Below are positions 43,083 through 54,748 of a DNA stretch of 64,000 bases, in pieces (position 1 is the first letter of the stretch; each line of letters opens with the position of its first letter). Below the pieces are notes generated by a model that did no database searches, had not been told where the DNA came from, and was given only the letters and a program-made list of their open reading frames with translations. Position numbers and translations under genes: made by a program. This DNA is from Hydractinia symbiolongicarpus (taxonomy: Eukaryota; Cnidaria; Hydrozoa; Anthoathecata; Hydractiniidae): contig NC_079889.1 of the NCBI RefSeq assembly GCF_029227915.1, forward strand, positions 7,314,001 to 7,378,000. The letters are read 5' to 3'.

Positions 43083-46000
43083 TCACATGAGTGGAGAGGT
43101 GTGCACTTTATCCTCATGTACAACTCTTTTGTCATAAAAGGCCGAGAGTCCCAAAATGTTTTGCTGGTACGTCACCATACCTTGTTTGTGCACCCGGAAG
43201 GCTACGTTTCTCGCTGTGTCCAAACTACCCTTCAAAACCCCCATATACCTATCCCACGTTACTGCATTCTGCCTCTTTGACATTCCTTTACATGAGAACT
43301 TAGTACCCTCTTTACCCTCAACGAAGTAGCACTTGGCAGTCAATGCAATCATTCTAGACCCTATGAATTCGGGTTTGAAAAACCCTCCCGTTCGACTAAA
43401 GTGTTTGTCGGTGACGAGCCATTTCGTAACATCGGTGTCATACCGCTCGTGCAGTTCATGGCGAAAGACATCTCGCAGCTCTTCCCCCGAGATAGCAAAA
43501 TAGGCGCTATTCGTGTCCATATACACATATTCAAAGTCTCGGCGTCTTGCATCAGCAATTTCTTCAGAAAACCACGCAAATGGTTTATCGCGTGAGTACT
43601 TGAGGAACCGGTAACACGCCGTGACTTTTAGCCCATGCTCTAGGTACCATTTGAGCACGGGTGTGTACAGCAAGATCCTCTCTGCTTTCATCAAGCCCCA
43701 AGAGCTTCCTCGTTCCAGGAACATGTTGGCGCCCAGTCTTGAGCAGGTACTCGCGCATGTGCTCTGGAATGGCTTCATCGGGTATCTCTTGGACCACAAA
43801 TAGCGGGCTGAATTTGTCGTACAGCTCTTGAGGTACTTCGATATCAACTTGCGCAAAACCGAAAGGTGAGCCATCTAGAACGCCTTGCTCTAGAGCCCCC
43901 AATCCCTCTGTGGGTTCAGCAACCCTAACAAGCTTCTCCTTACCGCATGGGAAGTCCTGCAGCAAGGTACTCGGGTAGAGCATGTTGGCATCATACCCGA
44001 GAATGGTCTTACAATTGCTAGGCGCGTTATAGTTGTGAGATCTTGCAGCTGTCACGTCCCTCTTGTGGTACCTGCAAAAGACGATCGCGGGGCCACCTAT
44101 CATGCCTGTTTGCAGGAGCTCATAGGCCCATTTCAGCTCATTTCATCCTTGTAATACGTGTTGCGGGTCCTGTCGACGGCTTTGACAAAGGGTAATACGT
44201 CCGCCAAGTTGTACTTGGCTGGCCAATCCAGCATTGTGACGCAGCCACTCTTGTAGAACTCATCTCGGAATGCCTGGTAATCTTCAGGCGAGAGGGTGTT
44301 TTTACCGCTGAGGGTGCTATAGAAGGCCTCGTGATCGACGGGGCCGACATAGTTTAGCTTGTCATAGCTCGACAGCCACTCGTACGGGAACACGAGCTTT
44401 TCAAGATTGCAATCCAATGACTTGCACCAGCCCGCGTAACTCATTCCAGGCGCGAGAAAGTTTCTAATGTCTATGAATTTGAACTTTGATGTTGTGAGGA
44501 ACATGTAGTCGTTATCCTTCTTCGCTACTTTGATCTTGTCCTCGTCATCATCCGCAATTCGTTCGACAAGGTACCGCTTGATCATGTTGATGTCGTACTT
44601 GCCGCTGTTGAAACCTATCACCGTCACTTGGTTCACCCACTCATACCTAGCTTTTTGGGTTTGATCTGGAAGCATATCAAAATCATCGGGCTTGGGGTGC
44701 AGCCTTTCGACTTCTTTGATGATGCGGGCCTGCCTATGCTCTAATTGCTCGACGAATTTCCGCAGCAGCACCTTGGGACTTTCATGCATTATGAAGGTGG
44801 GATGTTTCTGTAGACTATCATGAATGGCAAGACTTACCGGGATATGCTCCGAGATGTGTGTTAGATCGGCCGTTTGCTGCTGGTGTAATGGTACCAGGAG
44901 AGCTTCAAAGTCAAAAACGATGAAGTGAGGGGTAGGTTCGAAATTCTTTCTTGAAGAGCCTCTTAGCATTTGTTGGGTTCTCGCACTCCCATGTGATGAC
45001 CAGGTTGTAGTCGAGTTTTTGGATGTGATCCTCCTTGAATTTGGTGAGCTTAAAATTATTCTCATTGGCGTTGGTTCGCTGCGGTTGGCATGGGCATCCA
45101 TGCCACTTGTAGCCGTGATATTCATAGACTGTTTTGGTCTGAGGTTCGTATCCATCTACCCTATAGGCCCATCACACAAATCACGCGTTCCCTTCCATGC
45201 CCGCAGAGCGCGTGATGTATGTGCATTTCTGCCTGCTCCGCCAATGCCTCAATCCATTGGCATGCCTCATAGCTGAATGCATATTGCTCGTAGAAGACCT
45301 TTTTTCGATTTGCTAGGCATGCGCTTGACTTTCTTACCCCTGCAAACGATCGTTGTTGTGGCGCCTTCGCACTCGTTATTCTTGTGTCGCGTGAGGTTGT
45401 CGGATCTGGTGAAGATTTGGGTACAGGCCTCGCATTCCCAGCGCTGAGTCAAAACATCCATCTTGTTGATGTAGAAGCAATGACCATCCAGCATGCCGAG
45501 ATCGATTGTGTCCAACCCCTTCTTGTACTGGTTTTGACCATAGACGAGCCGCCATGGTGCCTTGTCTAAGTTCGTCTTGGGTTTAAAGACCCTGATGATG
45601 ATCTTGAAGTGTTTAGCGATACCCTCCAAGGCCACCAGCTTCGTAGGACGTACCTCTTCCCGCTTTAGTTTGGGGTTCTCGTAGTACTTGCGTGCTAATT
45701 TTAGGGCCGGTCTTGTTAGGAACTCTGTTCCCCTTTTTACGTCGGCCCTCTCCCTTCAGCCAAGCATCTCCAAAAGCACAGGTTGTCCGTTCTGGCATCT
45801 TCACCGTCCATGCCGTAGATACAGCTTTTGTCTCGCAGCCAGTCCGGCAAAGGTCCACATCTAAGTAGGGGCTCCCTCGTAGAAATGATCTTGACCTGTA
45901 CATGCTTGAAGACTATCTTGCCTTCGTAAGCTCCGGGGGTCTCGATGGTTCTGTCAGGTGGTAAATAGGCTTTGGTCCAGAACTCCGCATCTTCCAGATA

Positions 46001-46573
46001 CAGACGCTTCATCTCGCATTCTTCCATGAAGGCTTTGATTTCCGCCATGCTTGAGAGTGACTTGGAGCTCTTGGTTTTGTGGTTCTCGGCTACATCGCCA
46101 CCACCTCGGTAAATATCACAGCTAAAGCTGTAGACTACCTTGACGCGCATGTCTTCGTGGGGGGGGGGGGGGGGGGTGATTTTTCGCATGATAGCCTCCG
46201 TCAGTGGTTGGTTAAGGTTCTTATTGAATCGCCACGTCTTGGTGCGGTTTCCGTCTTCGAAAAATTGCGCGTCATTCTCGTCAAATATGTTCTGGATGTC
46301 CTCGATTCCCTCCGGGTTCGTGGCCTGCTTCAATTCTTTCCCGAACATGTGTTTGAGGTCAACGATTGCCTGGTATTCATCTTCGATGGTGATCCGTTGG
46401 ACCCCATCGTGGAGCGTCGAAATTCTCAAGATTTGCTCCTTCGCTTTGTTATAATTGTAAGTAACAGTATCCCGCACGCTCCGTAGTTGATCAGCGAGAG
46501 CGTCGCCAGTTGCCGCTACCGGTGCTGACACGGTTTCATATAGTTTACTAATAGCTTTTCTGAACCAACTCAT
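43083..46573 (-). pseudogene. Protein-primed DNA polymerase B (Polinton)
   Basis: From ATG 46573. The N-terminal region has KVVYSFSCDIYRGGGD, AYLPPDRTIETPGAYEG and DNLCFWRCLAEG. A C2H2-like finger (CEACTQIFTRSDNLTRHKNN) follows, then HIHHALCGHG. The exonuclease shows FDFEALL and IGFNSGKYDINMI. Palm motif A is GYDANMLYPSTLL and motif C YMDTNSAYFAISG. Frameshifts lie near 45740, 45280, 45150, 44145 and 43735. Sequence jumps from FSEEIADARR straight to RDFEYVYMDT, so the palm segment with the K-x3-N-S-x-Y-G motif is deleted, and the second Asp of DTDS is Asn. Not functional. Confidence 0.9.
46158..46176. repeat. G18 homopolymer in the polymerase gene
   Basis: An uninterrupted run of 18 G on the plus strand (Pro codons on the minus strand, ITPPPPPHEDM). 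It is a likely slippage and sequencing-error site, yet the frame continues on both sides. Confidence 0.85.
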
Positions 46574-46859
46574 CTTTATTATATACAGATTTCGATTTCA
46601 ATTAGCGCGGTCTTGAGTGTGGGACTTCCCTCTACTCATTGCGCATGCGTATTGGGATTATCGGGTTTCGGTATTTATCGGCTTTATTTTCGGATAACGT
46701 CGAGTTTACCGGTTTTGGGAGGTAGGGGCTGGGGTAGGGGTGGAAGTGGTGGAAGCGGGGTTTTTGGGGGTAAAGGTATCAAGGGAGCGAATTCCTGGGC
46801 ATATTCACTCCCTACTACTACTAGATCGACGTATGATATTGATTGTCTTCTTATCTGTT

Positions 46860-47660
46860 ACGTATAAGACGTTCACCGCGATGTTGCTTCTTCCATAAAA
46901 TCCAGAGGGAGTACTGCACCTTAGCAGACCCCATGTCTTTAACCTGCTTCTCGACCAGGGTTTTCACGTGTGATCGCACCATCCCCAAGTACCTATTGAC
47001 ATCCATACCGTCTATGCCAGGGATGCGGAAACTTTGGAAGGTTCTATGGTGAGCATGCTTATGTTCTTGGGGCGTGAAATCTTGGTTCGGCTGCTGCTAG
47101 TCTTTGGCATGATCCTCTCTTGCCTCTTCTTCAACTTCACCCATCAGGGTCTTTCTTGCCCCATCATAAAGAGCAAGGATGCGATTTTTTGCTGATGCAT
47201 ATATACCTTGCACCGACCTTCTAATACCCTCTGGTACATAGTTAACAAGCCATTCAGACCACTCTCGCAGCTTACTCTTGACTACTGGACGTGTCCTCGC
47301 CATCTCTTGGCGTTCAAAGACATTCATGGCTTCGGGTGTGGGGAGTCGAGGTTCAATCTTGCTCTTAATTGGACGGGTTTTTGCCATCTCTTGACGCTCG
47401 AATATATCCAAGGCATCTGGTGTGAATGCTTCCTCTCTCAGAGCAGAGGCAGGTTGTGATGGTGCCTCCAATAAAGCAACAAGATCGACTTTGCGTAGCC
47501 TGTAATATCCCTTGAGTCCGCGGGCCTTTGCCTCATCGCGTAACTGTTTCACGGTATGCACATTCTTATTTATTATATAGATTTTAGAGGTCAAATAGCA
47601 TTTTTCTGGTGCGGTCGTTGAGTAGGGGTATTCTCTCTTAGAGAACAGAAAGTTTTCTGA
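46860..47660 (-). pseudogene. SAP-domain protein at the right Polinton end
   Basis: Reading inward from the right TIR: a SAP/Rho-N motif (TVKQLRDEAKARGLKGYYRL, RKVDLVALLE), two copies of (A/V)(L/M)(D/N)(I/V)FERQEMA(K/R)TRP, then SEWLVNYVPEGIRRSVQGIY. A TAG at 47097 precedes, in the same frame, FQSFRIPGIDGMDVNRYLGM and KVQYSLWILWKK, a segment common in Polinton and related virus proteins. The start codon facing the TIR appears lost (ATA plus one-base shift against ATG on the left). Confidence 0.7.
47567..47633. repeat. Polinton right terminal inverted repeat
   Basis: Plus strand ends GAGTAGGGGTATTC at 47620-47633. The reverse complement matches the left repeat with four mismatches in 66 bases. 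Confidence 0.9.
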
Positions 47661-47699
47661 ACTTGTGTACCTTATTAACAGGGACATATGGCCCAGTGC

Positions 47700-49010
47700 T
47701 TATGATTTCAAGGAATGACAACATTCAAATATTACCTTTTCTGATTTTGATGTTTAGGGGAGGGAAAGGGACTTTAAGACGGTAAACAAAAAAAAACTTA
47801 CCAAATTCCACCTAATACAAATACAGGTAGGTAGCTAGTAATACACTCTATATCAAATTTATCAAATTTAACATCTTTCGACCGCCAAGACAGTGTTTAC
47901 ATAAACTGCCTCAGTTATCTCGTTTAGCATTGGGCTGTTATAAACAAACAATACATTTGATTGAGGTCAAGTTAAAAACTTTTGTTTTAGTAAGAAAAAG
48001 ATTTAAATCACACGTTTTGTAAGAACATCTGGTGGTTTACCACTTTTAAGTTCTTGACAAAGTGCCTAAAATTCAGGAGCAGCTAAAACTAAAATATTTG
48101 AAGTATTACTTACTTTGAAGCAATGAATTTAATGTCTCTTGCAGAGGCAGATGAAGGTTTGGTTTGAGACAACAACATGGCACACGTGGCGAAAATATTT
48201 CCCTCCAGCATTTTCAATTTGGAAACCCTTTCAATATCTGAAAGGGTTTCCAAATTCAAAACTGCTTCATTTAACTTGGGTAGCATACAATTACTTTGAT
48301 ATTCTAGACATTTGAAGTGCTCCCTGCAATTGAACCTGACCCAGGTAAACATGTTGAAAAAGAAACATCCACTTGTCCATGTAACCATACCCGGTGTCGT
48401 TTTAGTCGTTTAAACTTTTTAACCCGCGGACGTTTTAACTTAAAACCCACGGACGTTTTAGGCGTTTTTTCTTCACATTCCAGAATTTCATTCATTACAA
48501 GCTCGTGAGCTTGTATTAAAACGCAAATGTGTCCTACAAGAATGGAAATTTTTGCCTCTCTGAGCACCGACACGGGAGTCGTCGTGTGTTCGAATCTCAT
48601 CTTGGTAACTATTTTTACTTTTCTTTTCTTTTTTCTTTTTTAAAAAGATAAGACAAGTGTTCAAAACACTTGTTTAACTAACTAGTAAATAAAGGTGTTT
48701 CCACCAAACTTTTTAAAAGTGAATGTAGGCAGAATTAACTGAATTAATGAATTTCGCAAATTTTGGGGTTTGTGGGTTTGTGGTCTTTCTTCTTCCTGTC
48801 AGTCGGTTCACCCAAGACGGACCCATCGAAAATTAAAAGTTCGAGGAATTTTCCGTTCAGGAAGGTCTCACAAATCAATTTTGAAAAATAAGTGTGTAAC
48901 AAATATTATTGCGTATCTGAATAGTAAAATATGTCGTGTCTAACTTCGTAACAAAAATCCCAATTTGATAGACAGCTTTTTGTAAACTTTATTCGCGAGG
49001 TTGTTTGCGT
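47700..49010. other. Intergenic sequence with small repeats
   Basis: Holds a hairpin at 48217-48255 and two CCCGCGGACGTTTTA-type strings near 48423-48460. No gene recognised. Confidence 0.45.
48217..48255. repeat. Perfect hairpin, 17-bp stem, 5-base loop
   Basis: ATTTGGAAACCCTTTCA pairs exactly with TGAAAGGGTTTCCAAAT around the loop ATATC. No U tract follows, so a bacterial-type terminator is not implied. Confidence 0.85.
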
Positions 49011-49014
49011 ATAT

Positions 49015-49233
49015 CACAGGGGCGGATCCAAACCCCGTCAATTGGGTCAAAGGACGGGATTTAAAAATAACAAGTATAGTTTATCTAATTTTCAAATATT
49101 TAGTACTAACCAGTAATATTTGGGGCGTGTAATAATGTATTCATTTGAGCGCTCATCAATATAAAAATTAATAATATTGCCGCCGCTGTTGCTGCCGTGA
49201 TGGCGGATAGAAAAATATGGACCCGGCCCTGCA
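49015..49233. mobile_element. Possible hAT-type MITE (219 bp)
   Basis: Starts CAGGGGCGGATCC and ends GGACCCGGCCCTG (11 of 13 bases inverted match). Target duplication is not clear. Confidence 0.35.
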
Positions 49234-49436
49234 GGTTTTTGCCAGAGCAATGAGGTTATTCTTAACTCTTATTGGTCTAGAGTGCCGGATTTGCAGGAGA
49301 AGAACACCGGCAGGATTTGATTGGTCATTACAGAAGTTTTCTTAAGTTGTGATTGGCTAAAAATCAATACCCTGCAAAAGCCAAAATGCTCACGCTAGTC
49401 TTCATTTTCATATCTTCCTCAACATCATTGCTCAAC

Positions 49437-49672
49437 ATGGCGTTTAGTTCAGTGAGAGAAGATGTTTTGAAATTATTTCAAGACGAAGATTTGCAGAAAT
49501 TGATTGAAATATTTAATATTTATTCTGAGAAATGGATAAATTCAAATAAAAATGTGTTTTTAAACACAGAACAGCTTTATGCTGTACTTTCTTGTGGAAA
49601 AATTGGTGTGAATGAAGATGCTTTGAATTATCTTCCTGCATCAGTTTCTTCCAAGAATTGTGTTGCATTGAG
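49437..49672 (+). CDS. OTU-like protein, first coding exon
   Basis: Chosen start is AACATGGCG at 49437, a good Kozak context. Upstream ATGs at 49353 and 49386 are in frame, and the latter would add a hydrophobic leader (MLTLVFIFISSSTSLLN). The exon encodes SVREDVLKLFQDEDLQKLIE and ALNYLPASVSSKNCVALR and ends at AG|GTAAGA, phase 2. Only the acceptor at 60174, among those recognised, keeps the frame open; the joined sequence runs directly into SGNCLFSSIS of an OTU fold. Confidence 0.6.
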
Positions 49673-49851
49673 GTAAGATTTTATTTTCTGTAATTTCCAT
49701 TTCTGATTTTTGCTGACCATTTGTTACCATAGTAATTAAGTGTACATCACTATGTCATCACCATGAACTACTTATGGCTAGCTAGCTAGCTACATGTATT
49801 CGTGGTTTTTGTTTTAATTTACTCTTGGAGAGCTAGCAACCGTATCTATGG

Positions 49852-49966
<115 letters not shown>

Positions 49967-50163
49967 GGAGATGCACGGGGAGATTTGCTACCTAACATAG
50001 GGGAGAATTGCTACATTTCGGGGAGATTTGCTACCTTAGGGGAGATTTGCTACCCGTGATTTCGGGGAGATTTGCTACCTTGGGAGATTTGCGACCTGAT
50101 CGGGGAGATTTGCTACCTGATAGGGGAGATTTGCTACGGGGTCGGGGAGATTTGCTACCTCAC
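49967..50163 (+). repeat. GGGGAGATTTGCTACC minisatellite
   Basis: About nine copies of GGGGAGATTTGCTACC with variable 2-14-base spacers. The same string and its inverse recur around 58004, 58168, 58570 and 58740. Confidence 0.85.
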
Positions 50164-50498
50164 TGCGCGCATGCCTATACAGACAAACCAAGACTGTATT
50201 TTGAAGAGAAGAGCAGAAAAGATAAGGTAGGTGCTCTTGCTTTGTAGTTTTTTATCGCCTACTTCTTTTGTAGCCAGTCTATATTTTTTTTCTGATACTC
50301 ATTCAAGCAAGCTAAGCCTGCTAAATTTCACTGTGTCGCTAGCTAGCAAGCATAGAGCTACAAATAGTTTTTTGATAGTTTAGTTAGCTAGCTAATTTTC
50401 TTATAAGAGCACTACTACAGGTTTTTGTGTTTCTTCTTTAGCCAGCCTCCTAAAAAGTACAGGTAGTAGCTAGTAGCTAGCCTGTACAAAAAGTACAG

Positions 50499-50851
50499 GC
50501 GCCGTAGATTAGTGGTTATAGCTCTCGTACTCTGTGCGGGAGACCGGGGTTCGATTCCTCTTGACGGCGATTCAACATGGGCGAGTGAATGTTACCATAG
50601 CCCCGGGTTAACCCAAGCCATGTGAGGGAAATTGGGAAGATGGCACACTGTGTGGGCCGTTGGATGTTGCCGGGAGTTGTCTAGTAGAGCGCGGGCTCTA
50701 ATTGGGTCTGCGTAGCTCAAAATGAGCATTAAATACTCTAGGACTCTCCATCTACGCCATGGCCCCTCCTGGAAATAATAGACAGGGTATATCCCTCGAT
50801 ATTTGTGAGGCTAGCCATGTAAAATATGCACATCTATCTATCTATCTAGCT
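50499..50851 (+). mobile_element. tRNA-derived SINE, copy 1
   Basis: Head 50499-50570 is tRNA-like: GCGCCGTAG...GACGGCG acceptor pairing, A box TAGATTAGTGGTTAT, B box GGTTCGATTCC. A body of about 260 bp follows, with GGGAAGATGGCACACTGTG, CTAATTGGGTCTGCGTAGC and AGACAGGGTATATCCCTCG, then a short (ATCT)n tail. The same sequence occurs inverted at 59688-60032. The family name is not known to me. Confidence 0.85.
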
Positions 50852-50859
50852 ACTAGCTA

Positions 50860-52930
50860 AGTGTTGTGAACACTGTATTTTATTTAGCTAGCTAGCTATC
50901 TGGTAGCTACCTATGAAAATAAGCTTTTTTAGCCCTTGTTATTCTTTTGTGGTTAATGTTTTTGTTTATAAATTTAAGCATGATGGTCTTTCAGTTATTG
51001 CCTAATCATTCTTTGTAAGCAGTTTTAAGTTTGTGACTTTATTTTATATAAAGTTCTACCTTGTGATATTGTTGCACTATGTATAGACGACTTTCATCAT
51101 ATGACGCGTGTTGTTTATAATCCCCAGACATCTTACGCAAATCGACAGGCAAAATAATGCAGGCAGTAAGTCGTGGACCAGTCCATTCCAAACTTTATAT
51201 TCAGTTAGAGGCATCTTTTGATCTTGAAATTCGAATATAGCTTGCATGTAGTTTAGATTTAGATCATATATCAGTGAAAAGATGCTAGTAGCCACAGTAT
51301 AAAAGTTTTTAACCATAATTTGACTTTCTTCACCTACGGTCTGCATTTTTTTGCCTGTCGATTTTTCTAATTTTTTCAGCGCATGTGCAAGAATCCCTTA
51401 AAAACGTAAACATTGAAAGTCATCTATATATAGGAGCTAGGGAAAAACTTCTTGACTCTAGTTTGTTACGGGACGCCTAAAGAATTGGCAAACATTTTCG
51501 TATCTGATCTCTGAATCAGTTAAAAAAACAGGAAACATTATCTAAACAAATAAAGAATAGTTAATTATGATTATGTATATGATCCATTTATCAAAATCAT
51601 TTATCCGTTATATCGTGTTTATGTTGATTTCATCAATATAGTTTTCTGTTTTCGTCAATATGGTAGAGTTCCCAAAATTTGGGTTGTCGCTTGTGACGTG
51701 TTTTGCAATATCTTTTAATTTATTCTAGTGCCATCTCTACTATACCCCACTTGTTAAAAGAAACCTGTTTTTAGCCGGCTCAACATAATTGAGAGCCAGA
51801 AGAACCTTTTTTCCATGTTCCTACAAAATACTTAGCCAATTTATGATATTCGTTACCTACAATTTTTTCTTGGTTGTTTAGACACAGGGTACTTATGAGT
51901 ACGCATGATTTAACCTTGGGTGATTGCATTACTCCTATTACAATTTGTTGAATATATAACATGAAGACCAGTATTCAGCCGAATACCACCAGCCCAACAT
52001 GCTTAGGATATTCAAGTCATAATGTTATTTACAGATGTTTTAAAAAAAAGATATCCAATAACAAAGAATAAAGTGTATATATATGTCAACAACATTGGTT
52101 AAATCTCCAACTAGCTAGCTAGTAGTAACCAATTCTAGTGCTAGTGTAACTATATATAAAATCCAAACCAATCAACCTTAGCTAGTAGCTGAACACTAGT
52201 AAAAAAATATAAACCAGCAACTTTAATAAGCCCAATGGGTATAAAATAAATGCTAATTTCTATTTCTTTTACCAAAAGTTCACAATTTGCCCATTTGACA
52301 AGTTAATTTGAGAAATAATAAAGGTAAACAAACTATATGTGCATCACTTCGCTGGAAAATTAAGATTGTCTCTAAACTAACCTCGTTTTCATGTTAGTAT
52401 GTCTATTCCGGCTGTGTATTTTGCGGAATGGAAATGGATATTGAAATAGGTCTATTGACGTAAGCTATGGTTTTAAACTAAAAGTATGTTTTTATACTGC
52501 TAACTTTGCTATGTACTCGTAACTTATGTTCTTATTTACTTACATGTTTCCTGTTAATGTATCCAAATAAAACAGGTATTTTAAACGAGGAAAATAGTAA
52601 TGTTAAAAAGAGAGAAAGGCTGTTTTAATATTGTGGACAATTTGGTTTGCCTAGGTAGATTAGGTGGATTTTACCCATTCTTGATTTAAGGACTCAGAAG
52701 AATAGTCCCAGCATCAGTAAGGTTAAGCCCAACTTGGTATTTATGGTTAGTTCTGTAATATATAGCTATGTTGCATGTCATTACAACAGCAGTTTTGTTA
52801 ATCCGTGATTGTGGCTAGTTTTTCATTAGATCCCATTTATTTTGAAAGGAAATTAAAGTACTTTATTATTTGCATTCATTTATTTAGATTGTATATATAT
52901 TTGCAAGTTGGTAATTTTAACATTTTTTTT
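50860..52930. other. Intron of the OTU-like gene, no feature
   Basis: Rich in TAGCTAGC strings; no exon, RNA gene or element end recognised. Confidence 0.4.
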
Positions 52931-52956
52931 AGTTTAAGTAATATCTAACTAAAGTT

Positions 52957-53035
52957 ATGGCTTCTAGCATAGCAGATGCAGATGCAAAAGAATCTCTAAA
53001 GAAACTGTTGGAAGAAAATGATGATGAATTTTCAT
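52957..53035 (+). CDS. C2H2 zinc-finger protein, coding exon 1
   Basis: ATG in AAGTTATGG opens MASSIADADAKESLKKLL-EENDDEFS and ends at donor TTTTCAT|GTATGT, phase 1. A possible 5'UTR acceptor (TTTTTTTTAG) ends at 52932. With the next four exons the total is 1335 bases, 445 codons including the stop, with every junction in frame. Confidence 0.6.
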
Positions 53036-53466
53036 GTATGTATATGAAATTTACTATTTAATTTTTTCCATCTTGCCCTATTTAATAGAAGGAGCTCTTA
53101 TTGGAGAGGAGATGCATAATAATTTATAAATAGTTTCAATATTGTAATGATATACAAGTTTTGTCAGAATTATGTTCCTATGTGCTTTCTATTAGAAATC
53201 ATTTACTTTATTCGTACTAAGTCCTATTTTTTGTGAAAAAAGTAGTATGTTGGACACAATTTGGCCATACATTGGAGTACTCACTGAAACAAATTATAAT
53301 AAATTACCTGGGTGATAAGGGTAAGATGATACCATATTGGCATTGGTTAAATTTGGGTTTTGGATGAGACATTTGTATAAAAAAATGAATTTAAAAGCTT
53401 TATTAACTAGACTATAATATAAACTTCTGAGTATAATGTGCAACTGTAAATTATGCATGTATTTAT

Positions 53467-53535
53467 GCCCTGTTGGTCTAATGGCTATGACACTCTTGTA
53501 AATGAGAGATCCAGGTTCGAATCCTGGACAGGGCT
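53467..53535 (+). tRNA. tRNA-like gene, anticodon unclear
   Basis: Acceptor arms GCCCTGT and ACAGGGC pair perfectly with discriminator T. T arm CCAGG-TTCGAAT-CCTGG is perfect. D stem GTC/GAC is short. The anticodon arm (CTCTT/GAGAG with loop GTAAAT, or a shifted pairing) is abnormal, and the variable loop is only 2 bases, giving 69 nt. A TGT (Thr) reading is possible. It may be a tRNA pseudogene. It lies in intron 1 of the zinc-finger gene. Confidence 0.55.
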
Positions 53536-54095
53536 AGGAAAAGCATACTATCTTGTCCCTATAGCTATAGAGCTCAGGAAGGGAAAGATTACATACAGTC
53601 ATATCCTTAATAGCGCACGGTCGCATACTTACACTTTTTCATTTTAAACGAAAGTGTTTTAGTATGTCAAAATGAAATTTAGCTATATGTATTTAACCAC
53701 AATTCAATATTCTGTCTGGAAATGGTTGTTTCTTGCGAACATAGGGGACCCTGATCTCCGCTCCGCAACCCTTTTTATATGGATTCCTGCTTTTTTGTGA
53801 TTTGTAACAAGAACAGCTATAAACGGAAATATTTTACAGTTCACAAAAAAATGCATCTATAATTTTGACCAAAGCCCTAACTTTACTATTTTTTCCTTGC
53901 TGTTTGTGGGGGAATTTGACTTTGTGCGGAAATTAATGTGCGAGAAATAGTTTGTTATTTTTTCGCCCGCCGAAAATTAACAGGCGTGGAAATTAGTACG
54001 AATAAGGTTCTATAATTCGCTCAATAATTCATTGTGAAATACATGTGTATCTTTAACCTGCTTTATATGCTTGTTTTCTTACTTTTCAATTTTAG

Positions 54096-54548
54096 TGGAG
54101 AAAATTACTGATGAAGAAATGAAGAAGGTCGATTATCTTATTAATTATCTGGAAGTTAGAACAATCACCGATTTCGCTAAATTGTGTCAGCACCAGGTTT
54201 TCAAGCTCTTGTCGGGAGAAATAAAAAGTTACCGCCTGGCAGTTGTTAAACATCAGGAAGTAAAGTTAGATGGTGTTCGACTGATGAAGCACCATCTTCC
54301 CATACACAACATCCATTGTGGTTCTGGAAATTTTACGGACGCTCAGCGACTTGCCATCTGTGAAGTAGCAGAAACATTTGTTAACTGTGATGACATGTTT
54401 ACTTTGGTTCATAGCGTTTTGGAATATACCATAATATTATGGGCAACAATTGGCTTTGGCGAATTGAAACCTGCGCAGGCGCGATACTACCTTCTGCATG
54501 GCGGAGAAGATCGCAAAACTGAAGCTTACATTGCTATGGAAAGAAAAT
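54096..54548 (+). CDS. C2H2 zinc-finger protein, coding exon 2
   Basis: 453 bases between acceptor TTCAATTTTAG and donor GAAAAT|GTATGG. Encodes LEKITDEEMKKVDYLINYLE, FAKLCQHQVFKLLSGEIKSY, IHNIHCGSGNFTDAQRLAI and GGEDRKTEAYIAMERK. It is helical and unlike any family I recognise. Codon use and length indicate a real exon. Confidence 0.6.
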
Positions 54549-54748
54549 GTATGGTATTTTGGTTCATTTAATTCGTTATTAATTTTGTTTAATTTAATTT
54601 CGGTCAACGTTGTTTTTCATTGATTTTTAAAGTTTGGGCAAGTCCGGACCTTAAAAAATGGTGATTAAGTTTTCCAGATAGGCTAGGCAGTCATAAATTA
54701 AAGTATTTTGGGGTATTGTGGTTTTAACATTCGTTGTTATACTTTCAG

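Larger units (their letters stand above)
34962..47633. mobile_element. Polinton/Maverick element (12.7 kb), inactive
   Basis: Bounded by 66-67-bp inverted repeats and filled with the Polinton gene set: protein-primed DNA polymerase B, retroviral-type integrase, FtsK/HerA-like packaging ATPase, penton-like protein and several Polinton-associated small proteins. The outermost target duplication could not be fixed. Nearly every gene carries a stop or frameshift, so the copy is dead. No major capsid or maturation protease gene is readable. Confidence 0.93.

Noticed and set aside
46079-46486. Plus-strand open frames across the G18 run
   Set aside because: Antisense of the polymerase N-terminus, which matches the Polinton family.
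48217-48255. Rho-independent terminator
   Set aside because: Perfect hairpin but no T tract, and the setting is a eukaryotic genome.
48545-48600. tRNA-like B box GTGTTCGAATCTC
   Set aside because: Only the T-arm half is present; no acceptor or D arm could be paired.
49967-50163. CRISPR-like repeat-spacer pattern
   Set aside because: The 16-bp repeats have spacers of only 2-14 bases and no cas genes; a minisatellite fits better.
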